Positions 38,444 through 47,440 of a stretch of 64,000 nucleotides of DNA are shown here, piece by piece. Each line of letters begins with the position of its first letter. The stretch's first letter is position 1. The notes beneath the pieces were generated by a model, which saw only the letters and a program-made list of their open reading frames with translations, was not told where the DNA came from and did no database searches. The DNA is from an uncultured Paracoccaceae bacterium (lineage in GTDB: Bacteria; Pseudomonadota; Alphaproteobacteria; Rhodobacterales; Rhodobacteraceae): contig CALJZN010000022.1 in the NCBI GenBank assembly GCA_937983405.1, forward strand, positions 27,888 through 91,887, written 5' to 3'. The position numbers and the translations under genes are program-made.

Positions 38444-38968
38444 TCAGATGCACTTGAAGTAGTCGAAGGGTTCCAGGCAGTCGGCGCAGCGGTAACTGGC
38501 CTTGCAGGGTGTCGAGCCGAACTGGCTGACCTTTTCCGTTCTGGTGGAGCCGCAGCGCGGGCAGGGGATCACAGGGTTCGAGGTTCCGGCGAGCCGCGCC
38601 ACCCGTCCCGCCAGCCGCCCGTCGGCGGCGGTGCCGTCCACCGGCGGCGCGATGCCGTAGGCGCGCAGCTTCTCGCGGCCCTCGGGCGTGATCCAGTCGG
38701 TCGTCCAGGGGGGCGAAAGCCGCCGTTCCAGCCGCAGCTTGCCGATTCCGCGCGCGCGCAGCGCGGCCTCGATGTCGAGGTTGATGACGCTCGTCGCGGG
38801 GCAGCCCGAATAGGTGGGCGTCACCGTCACGACCAGCGTGTCGCCCTGCCATTCCACATCCCGGATGATCCCGAGGTCGGTCAGGCTGATGACCGGGATC
38901 TCCGGGTCGGGCACCTGCGACAGCCAGTCCCGCACCGTCCCGACATCGGGAAGCATCGCGCCGCCCAT
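38444..38968 (-). CDS. paaD: Phenylacetyl-CoA epoxidase maturation subunit PaaD
   Basis: 174 residues. The N-terminal MIP18/DUF59 domain has VPDPEIPVISLTDLGIIRDV and TYSGCPATSVI. The C-terminal zinc ribbon has CPRCGS, PCKASYRCADC and FKC. PaaD assists Fe-S insertion into the reductase or complex. ATG 38968 follows the paaC stop by four bases; ATG 38956 is an alternative. Confidence 0.93.
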   Translation of the reverse strand: MGGAMLPDVGTVRDWLSQVPDPEIPVISLTDLGIIRDVEWQGDTLVVTVTPTYSGCPATSVINLDIEAALRARGIGKLRLERRLSPPWTTDWITPEGREKLRAYGIAPPVDGTAADGRLAGRVARLAGTSNPVIPCPRCGSTRTEKVSQFGSTPCKASYRCADCLEPFDYFKCI

Positions 38969-38972
38969 GGTC

Positions 38973-39812
38973 TTACCAGACCGCCCCGGGATAGGCGCGC
39001 TGCAGGAACTGCATGTCGGCGAGGATGTAGCCCAGCGCCTCGGTATGCCGCCCCTGCTTGCCACCCCTGTGCTGGAAGGTGCCGCCCGGGCGCACCAGCG
39101 TCGCCGTGGCCATCACCTCGGCAACGGTGCTGTCCCAGGCGGCCCTGAGACTGGCCGGATCGGGGGCGATCCCGGCCTCGGCCATCGCCTGATCCACCGC
39201 ATCGCCCATGAACAGCTCGCCCGTGTAGGGCCACAGCCTGTCCAGCGCCGTCTGCATCCGGGCGCGGCTTTCCTCGGTCCCGTCGCCCAGCCGGATCACC
39301 AGATCGGCCGAGCGCTCGAGGTGATAGGCCACTTCCTTGGCTGCCTTGGCCGCGATCCCGGCCACGCGCGGATCGGCGGAGGATTGCAGCGCGCGCAGCA
39401 TCTCGATGTGCCAGGCGTCGAACAGGAACTGTCGCATCAGCGTGTGGCCGAAGTCACCGTTGGGGCGTTCCACCAGCAGCACGTTGCGGAACTGCGCGGC
39501 ATCGCGCAGGTAGGCCAGGGTGTCGGCGCTGCGCCCCTTGCCCTCGACCTCGCCCGCGAGGTCCAGCCAGAGCCGGGTCTGCCCGATCAGGTCGAGCGCC
39601 GTGTTGGCCAGCGCGATATCCTCTTCCAGCACGGGTGCATGGCCGCACCACTCCGATATCCGGTGCCCGAGGATCAGGCAGTTGTCGCCCATCCGGCAGA
39701 GCCACTCGGCGAAGGCGTTCTCGGGGGCAGCGCCCAGGGCGGCGATCGTGCGGATGCCGGGTGCGCGCGTCAGGTCCGCATCGGCGGTCATCACATCGGT
39801 CAGGGACGGCAT
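38973..39812 (-). CDS. paaC: Phenylacetyl-CoA 1,2-epoxidase structural subunit
   Basis: 279 residues. Ferritin-like fold with WCGHAPVLEEDIALANTALD, FLFDAWHIEMLRAL and KEVAYHLERSADLVIRLGDG, the PaaC signature. PaaC lacks the metal site and forms the core with PaaA. The ATG shares bases with the paaB stop (TGATG type). Confidence 0.95.
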   Translation of the reverse strand: MPSLTDVMTADADLTRAPGIRTIAALGAAPENAFAEWLCRMGDNCLILGHRISEWCGHAPVLEEDIALANTALDLIGQTRLWLDLAGEVEGKGRSADTLAYLRDAAQFRNVLLVERPNGDFGHTLMRQFLFDAWHIEMLRALQSSADPRVAGIAAKAAKEVAYHLERSADLVIRLGDGTEESRARMQTALDRLWPYTGELFMGDAVDQAMAEAGIAPDPASLRAAWDSTVAEVMATATLVRPGGTFQHRGGKQGRHTEALGYILADMQFLQRAYPGAVW

Positions 39813-40096
39813 CACATGTGCCCCACTTCCGAGGGAATCTCGAAGAAGGTCGGGTGGCGATAGACCTTGGCGTTCGAAGGCTCGAACAGCGGACCCTTCT
39901 CGGAGGGAGACGAGGCGGTGATGTCGCTCGACTTCACCACCCAGATCGATACGCCCTCGTTGCGGCGGGTATAGACGTCGCGGGCGTTGCAGATCGCCAT
40001 TTCGGCGTCGGGGGCGTGCAGGCTGCCGACATGGCGGTGGTGCAGGCCATGCTGACCGCGGATGAAGACTTCCCAAAGGGGCCATTCGCTGGACAT
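39812..40096 (-). CDS. paaB: Phenylacetyl-CoA 1,2-epoxidase subunit PaaB
   Basis: 94 residues. EWPLWEVFIRGQHGLHHRHVG and the ARDVYTRRNEGVSIWVV block define PaaB, a small bridging subunit of the epoxidase. The start at 40096 gives the exact family N-terminus (MSSEWPLWEVF). Confidence 0.95.
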   Translation of the reverse strand: MSSEWPLWEVFIRGQHGLHHRHVGSLHAPDAEMAICNARDVYTRRNEGVSIWVVKSSDITASSPSEKGPLFEPSNAKVYRHPTFFEIPSEVGHM

Positions 40097-40157
40097 CGGT
40101 CGGTTCCTCCCGGTTCGGGTCATTGGGTGTCGCAGGCCCGTGGGGCCCGCCGGCGGG

Positions 40158-41159
40158 TCACTCGGCCGCCAGGCGCGCGGCGGCGCGGCGGGCGTCCCGC
40201 TTGCGGGCATGTGCCATAAGGCCCTTGCGGAACCAGGCGCCATCCTCCCAGGCGGTGATGCGGGCCTCCATCCGTTCCGTGTTGCACGGGCCGTTGCCTG
40301 CGATCACCTCGAAGAACTCGGTCCAGTCCGGTTCCGAGAAGTCGTAACCACCCTTCGCGTCGTTCCACTTCAGCTTCGGGTCGGGGATGGTCAGGCCCAG
40401 ATACTCGGCCTGCGGCACGGTCTGGTCCACGAACTTCTGGCGCAGCTCGTCGTTGGTGTTGATCTTGATCTTCCACTGCATCGACTGCGCGGAATGGACC
40501 GAGTCCCTGTCCGGGGGGCCGAACATCATCAGCGCGGGATACCAGAACCGGTTCATGGCATCCTGCGCCATCGCCTTCTGCTCGGGCGTGCCCTGCAGGC
40601 ACATCTTCATCAGGATGTCGTAGCCTTGGCGCTGGTGGAACGACTCCTCCTTGCAGATGCGGATCATCGCGCGGCTGTAGGGGCCGTAGCTGGTCTTCTG
40701 CAGCTGCACCTGATTCATGATCGCCGCACCATCGACCAGCCAGCCGACCATGCCGATGTCGGCCCAGGTCAGCGTCGGGTAGTTGAAGATCGAGGAATAC
40801 TTCATCCGGCCGCCGTGCAGTGCCGCCAGCAGTTCGTCGCGGCTGACGCCCAGCGTCTCGGCGGCGGAATACAGATAGAGGCCATGCCCCGCCTCGTCCT
40901 GCACCTTGGCCAGCAGGATCGCCTTGCGCTCTAGCGTCGGAGCGCGGGTGATCCAGTTGCCTTCCGGCAGCTGCCCGACGATCTCGCTGTGCGCGTGCTG
41001 GCCGATCTGGCGGATCAGCGTCTTGCGATAGCCCTCTGGCATCCAGTCCTTCGGCTCGATCTTCTCGCCGCGGTCGATGCGGTCCTGGAAGGCGCGTTCC
41101 TGTTCGCTCATCTCCTCCCGCGCCTTGGCGCCCTCGGCTTTGACCATCTGTGCATACAT
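40158..41159 (-). CDS. paaA: Phenylacetyl-CoA 1,2-epoxidase catalytic subunit
   Basis: 333 residues. The di-iron ligands lie in [17 protein letters not shown] and [11 protein letters not shown] (two E-x-x-H motifs). It epoxidises the aromatic ring of phenylacetyl-CoA. The first start with a strong GAGGGAGGA site is ATG 41159; earlier in-frame starts lie inside the thiolase gene. The C-terminus is Arg/Ala-rich, slightly longer than in E. coli. Confidence 0.96.
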   Translation of the reverse strand: MYAQMVKAEGAKAREEMSEQERAFQDRIDRGEKIEPKDWMPEGYRKTLIRQIGQHAHSEIVGQLPEGNWITRAPTLERKAILLAKVQDEAGHGLYLYSAAETLGVSRDELLAALHGGRMKYSSIFNYPTLTWADIGMVGWLVDGAAIMNQVQLQKTSYGPYSRAMIRICKEESFHQRQGYDILMKMCLQGTPEQKAMAQDAMNRFWYPALMMFGPPDRDSVHSAQSMQWKIKINTNDELRQKFVDQTVPQAEYLGLTIPDPKLKWNDAKGGYDFSEPDWTEFFEVIAGNGPCNTERMEARITAWEDGAWFRKGLMAHARKRDARRAAARLAAE

Positions 41160-41173
41160 GGCGGGTTCCTCCC

Positions 41174-42379
41174 TCAGACCTTCTCGATGATGATGGCGAT
41201 GCCCTGGCCCACGCCGATGCACATCGTGCACAGCGCGTAGCGGCCTCCGGTGCGATGCAGCTGATACATCGCGGTCATGACCAGGCGGGCCCCCGACATG
41301 CCCAGCGGGTGGCCCATGGCGATCGCCCCGCCGTTGGCATTCACATGGGGCGCGTCGTCGGGCAGGCCGAGGTCGCGCAGCACGGCCAGCGCCTGGGCGG
41401 CGAAGGCCTCGTTGAGCTCGATCACGTCCATCCGCTCCAGCGTCAGGCCGGCCCGCGCCAGGACCTTGCGCACCGCAGGCGCCGGGCCCACGCCCATGAT
41501 CCGCGGCGCCACCCCCGCCGCGGCCATCGCCACGATCCGCGCCTTCGGCGTCAGCCCCTGGGCCTGCGCTGCCTCGGCCGACAGGATAGCCAGGGCCGCC
41601 GCCCCGTCGTTGATGCCCGAGGCATTGCCTGCCGTCACCGTCAGATCCGGCCCGTTGATGCCGCGCAGCCCGGCCAGCTGGTCCAGCGTGGTGCCGGGGC
41701 GAGGGTGTTCGTCGGTATCGATAACCAGCGCCTCGCCCTTCTTTTGCGGAATCACGACCGGGGCGATCTCGTCCTTGAACACACCCGCCGCCTGCGCCGC
41801 CGCCCAGCGCTGCTGGCTGCGTAGCGCGAAAGCGTCCTGGTCGGCGCGGCTGATGTCGAAATCAGCCGCCACGTTGTCGGCGGTCTCGGGCATCGAGTGG
41901 GCGCCGTAGATCGTCTTCATCGCCGGGTTCGGAAAACGCCAGCCGATCGTCGTGTCGTAGACCGCGTTCGACCGCGAGAAGGCCGTCTCGGCCTTCGGCA
42001 TCACGAAGGGCGCGCGGCTCATGCTTTCGACCCCGCCCGCAATGACGAAGTCGCAGTCCCCGGCCCGGATCGCCCGCGCGGCCATGCCCACCGCATCCAT
42101 GCCCGAGCCGCAGAGGCGGTTCACGGTCGTCCCCGGCACGCCAACGGGCATCCCCGCCAGTAGCAGTGCCATGCGGCCCACGTTGCGGTTGTCCTCGCCC
42201 GCCTGATTGGCGCAGCCGTAGATCAGGTCATCGACGGCCGACCAGTCCACACCGGGGTTCCGCGCCATCAGCGCCTTGAGCGGCTCGGCGGCCAGATCGT
42301 CGGCGCGCACCTGCGCCAGGGCCCCCCCGTAGCGCCCGATCGGCGTCCTGACCGCATCGCAGATAAAGGCCTCGCGCAT
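41174..42379 (-). CDS. paaJ: 3-oxoadipyl-CoA / 3-oxo-5,6-didehydrosuberyl-CoA thiolase
   Basis: 401 residues. Thiolase nucleophile Cys90 in [11 protein letters not shown], the His of [15 protein letters not shown] and the base Cys in [10 protein letters not shown] are present. It cleaves C2 units in the last steps of phenylacetate breakdown; the closely related PcaF acts in the beta-ketoadipate route, so the substrate range may be shared. It is first in the leftward paaABCDE unit. GGAGGAGCG-like sequence precedes ATG 42379. Confidence 0.93.
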   Translation of the reverse strand: MREAFICDAVRTPIGRYGGALAQVRADDLAAEPLKALMARNPGVDWSAVDDLIYGCANQAGEDNRNVGRMALLLAGMPVGVPGTTVNRLCGSGMDAVGMAARAIRAGDCDFVIAGGVESMSRAPFVMPKAETAFSRSNAVYDTTIGWRFPNPAMKTIYGAHSMPETADNVAADFDISRADQDAFALRSQQRWAAAQAAGVFKDEIAPVVIPQKKGEALVIDTDEHPRPGTTLDQLAGLRGINGPDLTVTAGNASGINDGAAALAILSAEAAQAQGLTPKARIVAMAAAGVAPRIMGVGPAPAVRKVLARAGLTLERMDVIELNEAFAAQALAVLRDLGLPDDAPHVNANGGAIAMGHPLGMSGARLVMTAMYQLHRTGGRYALCTMCIGVGQGIAIIIEKV

Positions 42380-42451
42380 CCGCCCCCTTCGCTCCTCCGC
42401 CCGGGCCGGCGATTCCCTAGACGCCGCCCTGTAGTCCACACATATACCCGA

Positions 42452-42496
42452 AAACATCACAGGAAAAGTGATTTTCTGCATCTCTCTGTGATGTTT
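42452..42496. promoter_or_regulatory. Inverted-repeat operator upstream of paaJ, likely for PaaX
   Basis: AAACATCACAG (42452-42462) and CTGTGATGTTT (42486-42496) are perfect 11-bp arms with a 23-base spacer, about 3 helical turns centre to centre. The region is AT-rich compared with its surroundings. It lies between the paaX stop and the paaJ start, in the promoter region, and the TGTGAT-containing arms resemble the TGATTC-type half-sites of known PaaX operators. Confidence 0.6.
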
Positions 42497-42540
42497 CGAT
42501 GCGCGCACGGACATGCCGGGTCGTCAGGAACGTTCCGGCA

Positions 42541-43365
42541 TCACCCCTGCGCCAGCAGGGCGTTCGCGCGTTGCGCCGTCGCTTCCGTCTCGGCGGGCAG
42601 CAGGCCGTCTACCCCTTCGCAGGTTGCCGCCACATGCCGCTGCGCGGCGGGCGTCAGCGCCAGATAGAGCCGCCGGAACAGCGCGCGCGCCTGTGCGCCG
42701 TTCCAGCCTTCGGGCAGGTGCCCCTCGGGCAGGCGCGGGTCGCGCAACAGCACCATCCGGTAGGCGTGCACCAGCAGAAGCCGCATCATCAGCGCTTCGC
42801 CGTCGTCGTCCATTCCCGACGGATCGACCGCGCCGAACAGGTCGATGAACCGCCCGTAGCCGTCGCGCAGCACGCTCAGGTCCCAAAACTCCGACAGGGG
42901 TTGCGCCGCGACCATCACCTCGGCATGGAACGCCAGCGCTCCGGCCCGCGTCGTCTGTCCCCGGTCGGGCCGGATGAAGACGCTGCCGCCCAGATGCCCC
43001 ATCCGCTGTCGGCGCGCATCCTCGGGCTTCAGTGCGGGATCATGGATGATCTGCCAGCCCCGCGCTGGCCGGTCCGGCCGGTAAAGCAGGTCTTCCGCCT
43101 GCCGGAAATCGGCTTCGGCAGACGGGTTCAGGCGATAGAAGCTGCGCCGCCCGACGCGGGCGCCGTCAAGCTGCGCCGCTGCCACCAGCCGCGACACGGC
43201 CGTCCGCACAAGGGACTCGTTGATCCCGACCTTGGCGCAGAGATCGATCAGGGTGCCGGTCCACAGAATGCCCCCGCGCGGCAGCACGACATCGCCATAG
43301 AGAGTGACGATGAAGGCGGCCGCCCTGAGCCGCAAGGCAGATGCAATCTGGGCGGATGTCGTCAA
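42541..43365 (-). CDS. paaX: PaaX-family phenylacetate regulator, N-terminus uncertain
   Basis: 274 residues if the TTG at 43365 is used. The winged-helix N-terminal part has SLIVTLYGD-like FIVTLYGDVVLPRGG and LCAKVGINESLVRTAVSRLV, then GRRSFYRLNPSAEADF; the C-terminal domain has LLLVHAYRMVLLRDPRLPEGHLPEGWNG, typical of PaaX. No ATG or GTG is available at the expected position, and the first few residues appear missing when compared with E. coli PaaX. The upstream DNA is a decayed insertion region, so the start may have been damaged or a TTG recruited. Confidence 0.75.
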   Translation of the reverse strand: MTTSAQIASALRLRAAAFIVTLYGDVVLPRGGILWTGTLIDLCAKVGINESLVRTAVSRLVAAAQLDGARVGRRSFYRLNPSAEADFRQAEDLLYRPDRPARGWQIIHDPALKPEDARRQRMGHLGGSVFIRPDRGQTTRAGALAFHAEVMVAAQPLSEFWDLSVLRDGYGRFIDLFGAVDPSGMDDDGEALMMRLLLVHAYRMVLLRDPRLPEGHLPEGWNGAQARALFRRLYLALTPAAQRHVAATCEGVDGLLPAETEATAQRANALLAQG

Positions 43366-43856
43366 GGTCGATCGGCTGGCCCGGTTCCAGACGGACCAAC
43401 CTGTATGCAGAGCCGGCGCGAAAGGACAAGCGCGAAGCCCGCATCGCCCGGTACAGGATCGGCAGCGCTGCCGGTGATGAACGCAACGGTCGGGGTGTCC
43501 GCTGCGCGACGGGGAAAAGGTTCGCTGGGCAGCCTTGACGATACCGGGCAGCGCTTGGTGTCGCTGATGATGCGCGGCACGGCCGGCTCGACATCCGGGA
43601 TGCGCTCGAGCCGCCTCGCCACCAGCCCGATCCCGTCCTCCGACGCGAAGATGCCGGGCGGGCCGCGATCGCGGCGGGTCATGCCAACCCGCACCCCGAC
43701 TAGCACCGCGTCGCCACTCGGCCGCGTCAGCGCCATGCAGGCGTCCGCCACAGGCGTGATGCACAGCCGCGAAGGGCTGGCCATCGGCTTGCGGTGGACC
43801 GGCGACTGGCGGAAGCGATGGACGCGCCCGGGCGTGTCGCCGTCCTTTGTCACCAT
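43362..43856 (-). other. Unidentified reading frame in decayed region
   Basis: A 164-codon frame overlapping the paaX start region in another frame. It is not recognised as any family. It contains CMALTRPSGDAVLVGVRVGM and a Pro/Arg-rich end. Given the neighbouring transposase remnant it may be a fragment of a lost gene. Confidence 0.25.
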
Positions 43857-43925
43857 CGCGCCGCCGCCGATCGCGGGGCGCGCGGGGGGGGGCGCTGTCG
43901 ATCGATCCTGTCGCGCGACGCGCTG

Positions 43926-45070
43926 TCAGAGCGCCGACCCTGAGCTGGGCTCAGGACGTGCCCGGGTGGCCACGGCTGGCAGCCTGACGGCGGGGGTGTC
44001 GGTGACCGCAAGCGAAGGTTTCAAGCGACCTGCAGGGCCACGCGACGCCCATGCGTCGTTGGTCTCGGGCAGCCCTGCGCCGAGGTGGCGGAGGATCACG
44101 GTGGCATTGCGGGGCGAGGGCAGTCCCGCCCTCGGTCGCAAGCAATGTCCGAACGCCAACGACGTCGGCGCGCCGCGTCACCCCGCAGTTCAGCCGCTCC
44201 CGGGGATTGGTGCTGCCGATCCGGCTCCACTGGTCGCGCGGGTAGGAGGGGTAAGCGGGAACGTCGTCCGTCGAAGCATCCATCAGGGCAGCCAGCTTGG
44301 ACGCTTCTTGCCCAACGCATCAGCCACGATACCCCGAAAGGCTTCGGCCGCGGCCGTCGTCTGCTGCGCGAAGATCGTGTTCGGCATCGCGGCCACCGCC
44401 CTGCGGCGCTTGGCCGGGGCCAGGGCGAGGACGTTCCTCATCTCGGGAATGCGGCACCACTGCCGTGTCGCGGGGAAGGCCCGGCGTGCGGCGGCGCGCA
44501 GGCCCGTTTGGTCGTCGGCGATCACCGGCTTCCAAGGGGCCGGTGGCGACGCCCGGAACCGCGCGCTTGCCGTTCGGCCCTGTCCATCGGACCGATGGCG
44601 GAGCGTGCCCCGCCAGTCCCCGCCACGGCGATTGTCACGGCACGGCTGAGGATCCGCACGCCTTCGCGCAGCTTCACATGGGTGGCGTCGAGCGAGAGGC
44701 GCGCCATGCGCCGCCCGCGCCCGTGGCCCTGACCAGCTCTGCGACCGGGCGGGTCGAGGCGTGGTGGACGCAGGCCTTCCGGATCACGGCGACCAAGGCC
44801 TTCTCCGCCGTGCGGCGCGGCTTGAAGGCGCTTGAAAAATGGCTCAGCTTGCGACGCATCGGGATCGCCGGCGCGATCCGACCCGAACGGGTGTGCCGGT
44901 TGCGGTCGCCGTTGCGCTGGACCCGCCGCATCGGCGGGCGCGCGCCGTTGGCCGCACCCGTCCGGGCCCCCACGTCGCCCTCCATCCGCCGTTCGGCCGC
45001 AAAGGCCCGCATCTCGCGCAGGAGGTCGCCCTCGGCGTCCGGGGCTGCGCTGGACCCAGTGGCCCTGGCC
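43926..45070 (-). pseudogene. Decayed IS256-family transposase
   Basis: Transposase fragments can be followed through at least three minus-strand frames. The N-part (about 45060-44674) reads LLREMRAFAAERRME and PRRTAEKALVAVI; the middle (about 44740-44530) has LSLDATHVKLREG; then ADDQTGLRAAARRAF and MRNVLALAPAKRR (44525-44283); then RIGSTNPRERLN and RADVVGV (44283-44150); the end has LPETNDAWA and VRLPAVAT (to 43926). The order and motifs are those of the IS256 DDE transposase, with at least four frameshifts. Non-functional. The IS ends could not be located. Confidence 0.8.
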
Positions 45071-45608
45071 CCTCACGCCCGACCAGCCCGATCGGCGCCG
45101 TTCCGTCCTCGGGCCGCTTCCGCCATTGTTCTCGGACCCATGGCGGACAATGGCTGATTCTCGGCTGGCGGTTCCGGGTGTCGCACTCCGAACCGTCTCG
45201 GCGGATCGGCGGCGACCGCCAGCGTCGCACCCGGCCGCGTCCTGCACTCCGCCGAAGGCCCCGCGCGCGGCCTTCTGCACCACCTCCCGGGGCACGACCG
45301 CGGCAGGTCAACGTCATCGTTGGCATGTTCTGTCTCTCTGCCGCACCCGCGATGGCTGGAAAGCGGAGTCATCGCCGCCGCATCACCGCGACCTTGAGCA
45401 GAAGGGTGCGCGCTTCGCGAGAATGAGAGAATGATGAAACGACGACAGATGCTGGACGCGAGACGATGGGCTCGGCAACGCCCCATGAAGCGGCATTTTC
45501 GCTGACGACAGGCAAGAGGGAAGGGGGTCCACTTCCCCCCGGCTCGACCAGACCGCGCCGGTGGCGCACGAAGCAGCTGAATGCGTGGCCTTGCCCGGGC
45601 CTTGGCGG
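45071..45608. other. Spacer between transposase remnant and hydrolase gene
   Basis: Frames here are short and unlike any family. A GGGGG-TCCACTT-CCCCC hairpin lies near 45524-45541, close to the hydrolase 3' end. No other element is seen. Confidence 0.4.
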
Positions 45609-46298
45609 TCAGCCGCGGGCCAGCCAGCGCCCCAGGGCTGCCGCCGTTGCCGCGGGGTTTTCCAGCGGCGGCAGATGGCCGGCCTGCGCCACGATCTCGA
45701 GCCGCGATTGCGGCATCAGCGCCTGCATGAGGTCGTGGCGGTCGCGCGGGCAGAGCCGGTCGTCCTCGCCCATCAGCACCAGCGCCGGCCCGCGGAAGGC
45801 GCGCAGCGCCGCCTGCCGGTCGGCGCGGTCGCGCAGGGCCAGCGACTGGGTGCGGAACACCTCGGGCCCCAGCGCCAGCGCCATCTCCATGCAAAGGTCG
45901 AGCACCGGGGTATTCCCCGGATCGGCGAGGTAGTTGGGCTTCATCTCGTCGCGCATCACCTCGGCCAGCCCGCCGGCCAGTGCGCGGGCGATCTGCGGGG
46001 CGCGGCGGGCCTGCACCTCGGGCGCCTCGGCCAGCGGGTTGGTGTCGAGCAGCGCCAGCCGCTCCACCCGCCCGGGCGCCTGGGCAAGGATCTCCATCGC
46101 CACGATGCCTCCCATCGACAAGCCCGCCAGCGCGAAGCGGGGCGGGGCGAGGGCCAGCACGTCGCGCGCCAGCGCCGCCATCGTCTCGGCCCCGGTAAGC
46201 GGCGCGTGCAGCACCGCGCGCCCCGCGAACACCCCCATCACCGGGCCCCACAGCCGGGCGTCGCACATCATGCCGGGCAGCAGGACGACCGGCGTCAT
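45609..46298 (-). CDS. Alpha/beta hydrolase
   Basis: 229 residues. VVLLPGMMCDARLWG is the HG-like oxyanion region, LAGLSMGGIVAMEIL carries the nucleophile Ser, MGEDDRLCP the Asp and AQAGHLPPLENP the His. It is the last gene of the 13-gene leftward cluster, with ATG overlapping the upstream stop by four bases. A carboxylester or lactone hydrolase role in the pathway is possible; substrate unknown. Confidence 0.88.
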   Translation of the reverse strand: MTPVVLLPGMMCDARLWGPVMGVFAGRAVLHAPLTGAETMAALARDVLALAPPRFALAGLSMGGIVAMEILAQAPGRVERLALLDTNPLAEAPEVQARRAPQIARALAGGLAEVMRDEMKPNYLADPGNTPVLDLCMEMALALGPEVFRTQSLALRDRADRQAALRAFRGPALVLMGEDDRLCPRDRHDLMQALMPQSRLEIVAQAGHLPPLENPAATAAALGRWLARG

Positions 46299-47416
46299 GC
46301 GACGCGCCGCGCGCCCTCGGCCAGCGTGGCAAGCTTGGCCCAGGCGATCTCGGGGTCGACCGCGCCGAAGCCCGCGAAGGTGCCGAAGCCGCAGTCGGTA
46401 CCGGCGATCACCCGATCGGCCCCCACGATATCGACGAAGCGCTGCAGACGCTGGGCGACCAGGTCGGGATGCTCGACGAAGTTCGTCGTCGTGTCCACCG
46501 CGCCGGGCACCAGCACCTTGTCGTCGGGGATCTCGGCCGCACGGTCGCGGAACACCGTCCATTCGTGGCCATGGCGGGGATTGGCGGTCTCGAACAGGAT
46601 GTAGCGCGCAGGCACCCGCATCAGCAGCGCAAAGACCTTGTCCATGCCGATGTCGCAGACATGCGGGCCCTCGTAGTTGCCCCAGCAGATGTGCAGCCGG
46701 ATGCGCTCCTGCGGCAGGCCGGCCAGGGCGTGCTCCAGCGCCTCGACATGGGTGGCGGCGATCCTCAGGAAGGCCGCGTCGTCGAGATCGGCAAACAGCA
46801 TGTGGCGCGACAGGGCAAGGTCGGGGCAGTCGAGCTGCAGATCGAGCCCCGCCTCGAGGATGGTGCGGTATTCCTCGCGCATCGCCTCGGCCAGCGCCGC
46901 GAGATAGGCCTCGCGCGTGGGGTAGAAGGCGTTCTGCAGGAACAGCGCGATCACCCCGGGCGAGGCCGCGTTCATGAACCCCCGCGCCACGCCATGCGCC
47001 GCCATGGCCGCCTTGAGACGGGCGATGTCCGTCTGCAGCTCGCCCTGCCCGAGCGGGCGCACCTCGCCCACGCATTGCGGGCGGGCATAGCTGGGCGTGC
47101 CGCCCGACCGCGCGAGGCGTTCGAGGAAGGAGGGGAACATCCTGAGGTCGGCGGGCGCGTTGCGCGGGCTGTCGCCGGCGAAACCCGAATAGCGGTCCTT
47201 CACATAGGTGGCGTAGCTGATCTTGGAGCATTCGCCGTCCGAGACGATGTCGATGCCGGCCGCCTTCTGGCGGCGGACGTTCTCCATCACCGCCGCGGCC
47301 ATGCAGGCGTCGAAGGCGGCAGGGTCGCAGGGCTCGCCGCGCTCGCGGGCGAAGAGGAGATCGACCACCGCCTGCGGGCGGGGCAGCGAGCCGACATGGG
47401 TGCAGGTCAGGGGCAA
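46295..47416 (-). CDS. MetE C-terminal-like zinc methyl/alkyltransferase
   Basis: 373 residues, only the C-terminal half length of MetE. Zinc ligands appear as His242 and Cys244 (RLHICWGN), Glu276 (LFETANPR) and Cys342 (GTDCGFGTFAG), all conserved in the cobalamin-independent methionine synthase barrel. Stand-alone members include core methionine synthases and epoxyalkane:coenzyme M transferase; a catabolic demethylase or thiol transferase is plausible in this cluster. N-terminus THVGSLPRP is standard. The start codon is ATG 47416. Confidence 0.85.
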   Translation of the reverse strand: MPLTCTHVGSLPRPQAVVDLLFARERGEPCDPAAFDACMAAAVMENVRRQKAAGIDIVSDGECSKISYATYVKDRYSGFAGDSPRNAPADLRMFPSFLERLARSGGTPSYARPQCVGEVRPLGQGELQTDIARLKAAMAAHGVARGFMNAASPGVIALFLQNAFYPTREAYLAALAEAMREEYRTILEAGLDLQLDCPDLALSRHMLFADLDDAAFLRIAATHVEALEHALAGLPQERIRLHICWGNYEGPHVCDIGMDKVFALLMRVPARYILFETANPRHGHEWTVFRDRAAEIPDDKVLVPGAVDTTTNFVEHPDLVAQRLQRFVDIVGADRVIAGTDCGFGTFAGFGAVDPEIAWAKLATLAEGARRVA

Positions 47417-47440
47417 GGGGCGGATCCTTTCGCGTCGCGG

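Noticed and set aside
44522..45295. Intact gene on the minus strand in the transposase region
   Set aside because: Only its last part matches transposase sequence; the beginning is in a different frame from the IS256 N-terminus, so it is part of a pseudogene.
45480..45560. tRNA-like 3' end near CCCCCCGGCTCGACCA
   Set aside because: The upstream sequence does not fold into D or anticodon arms, so no tRNA is called.
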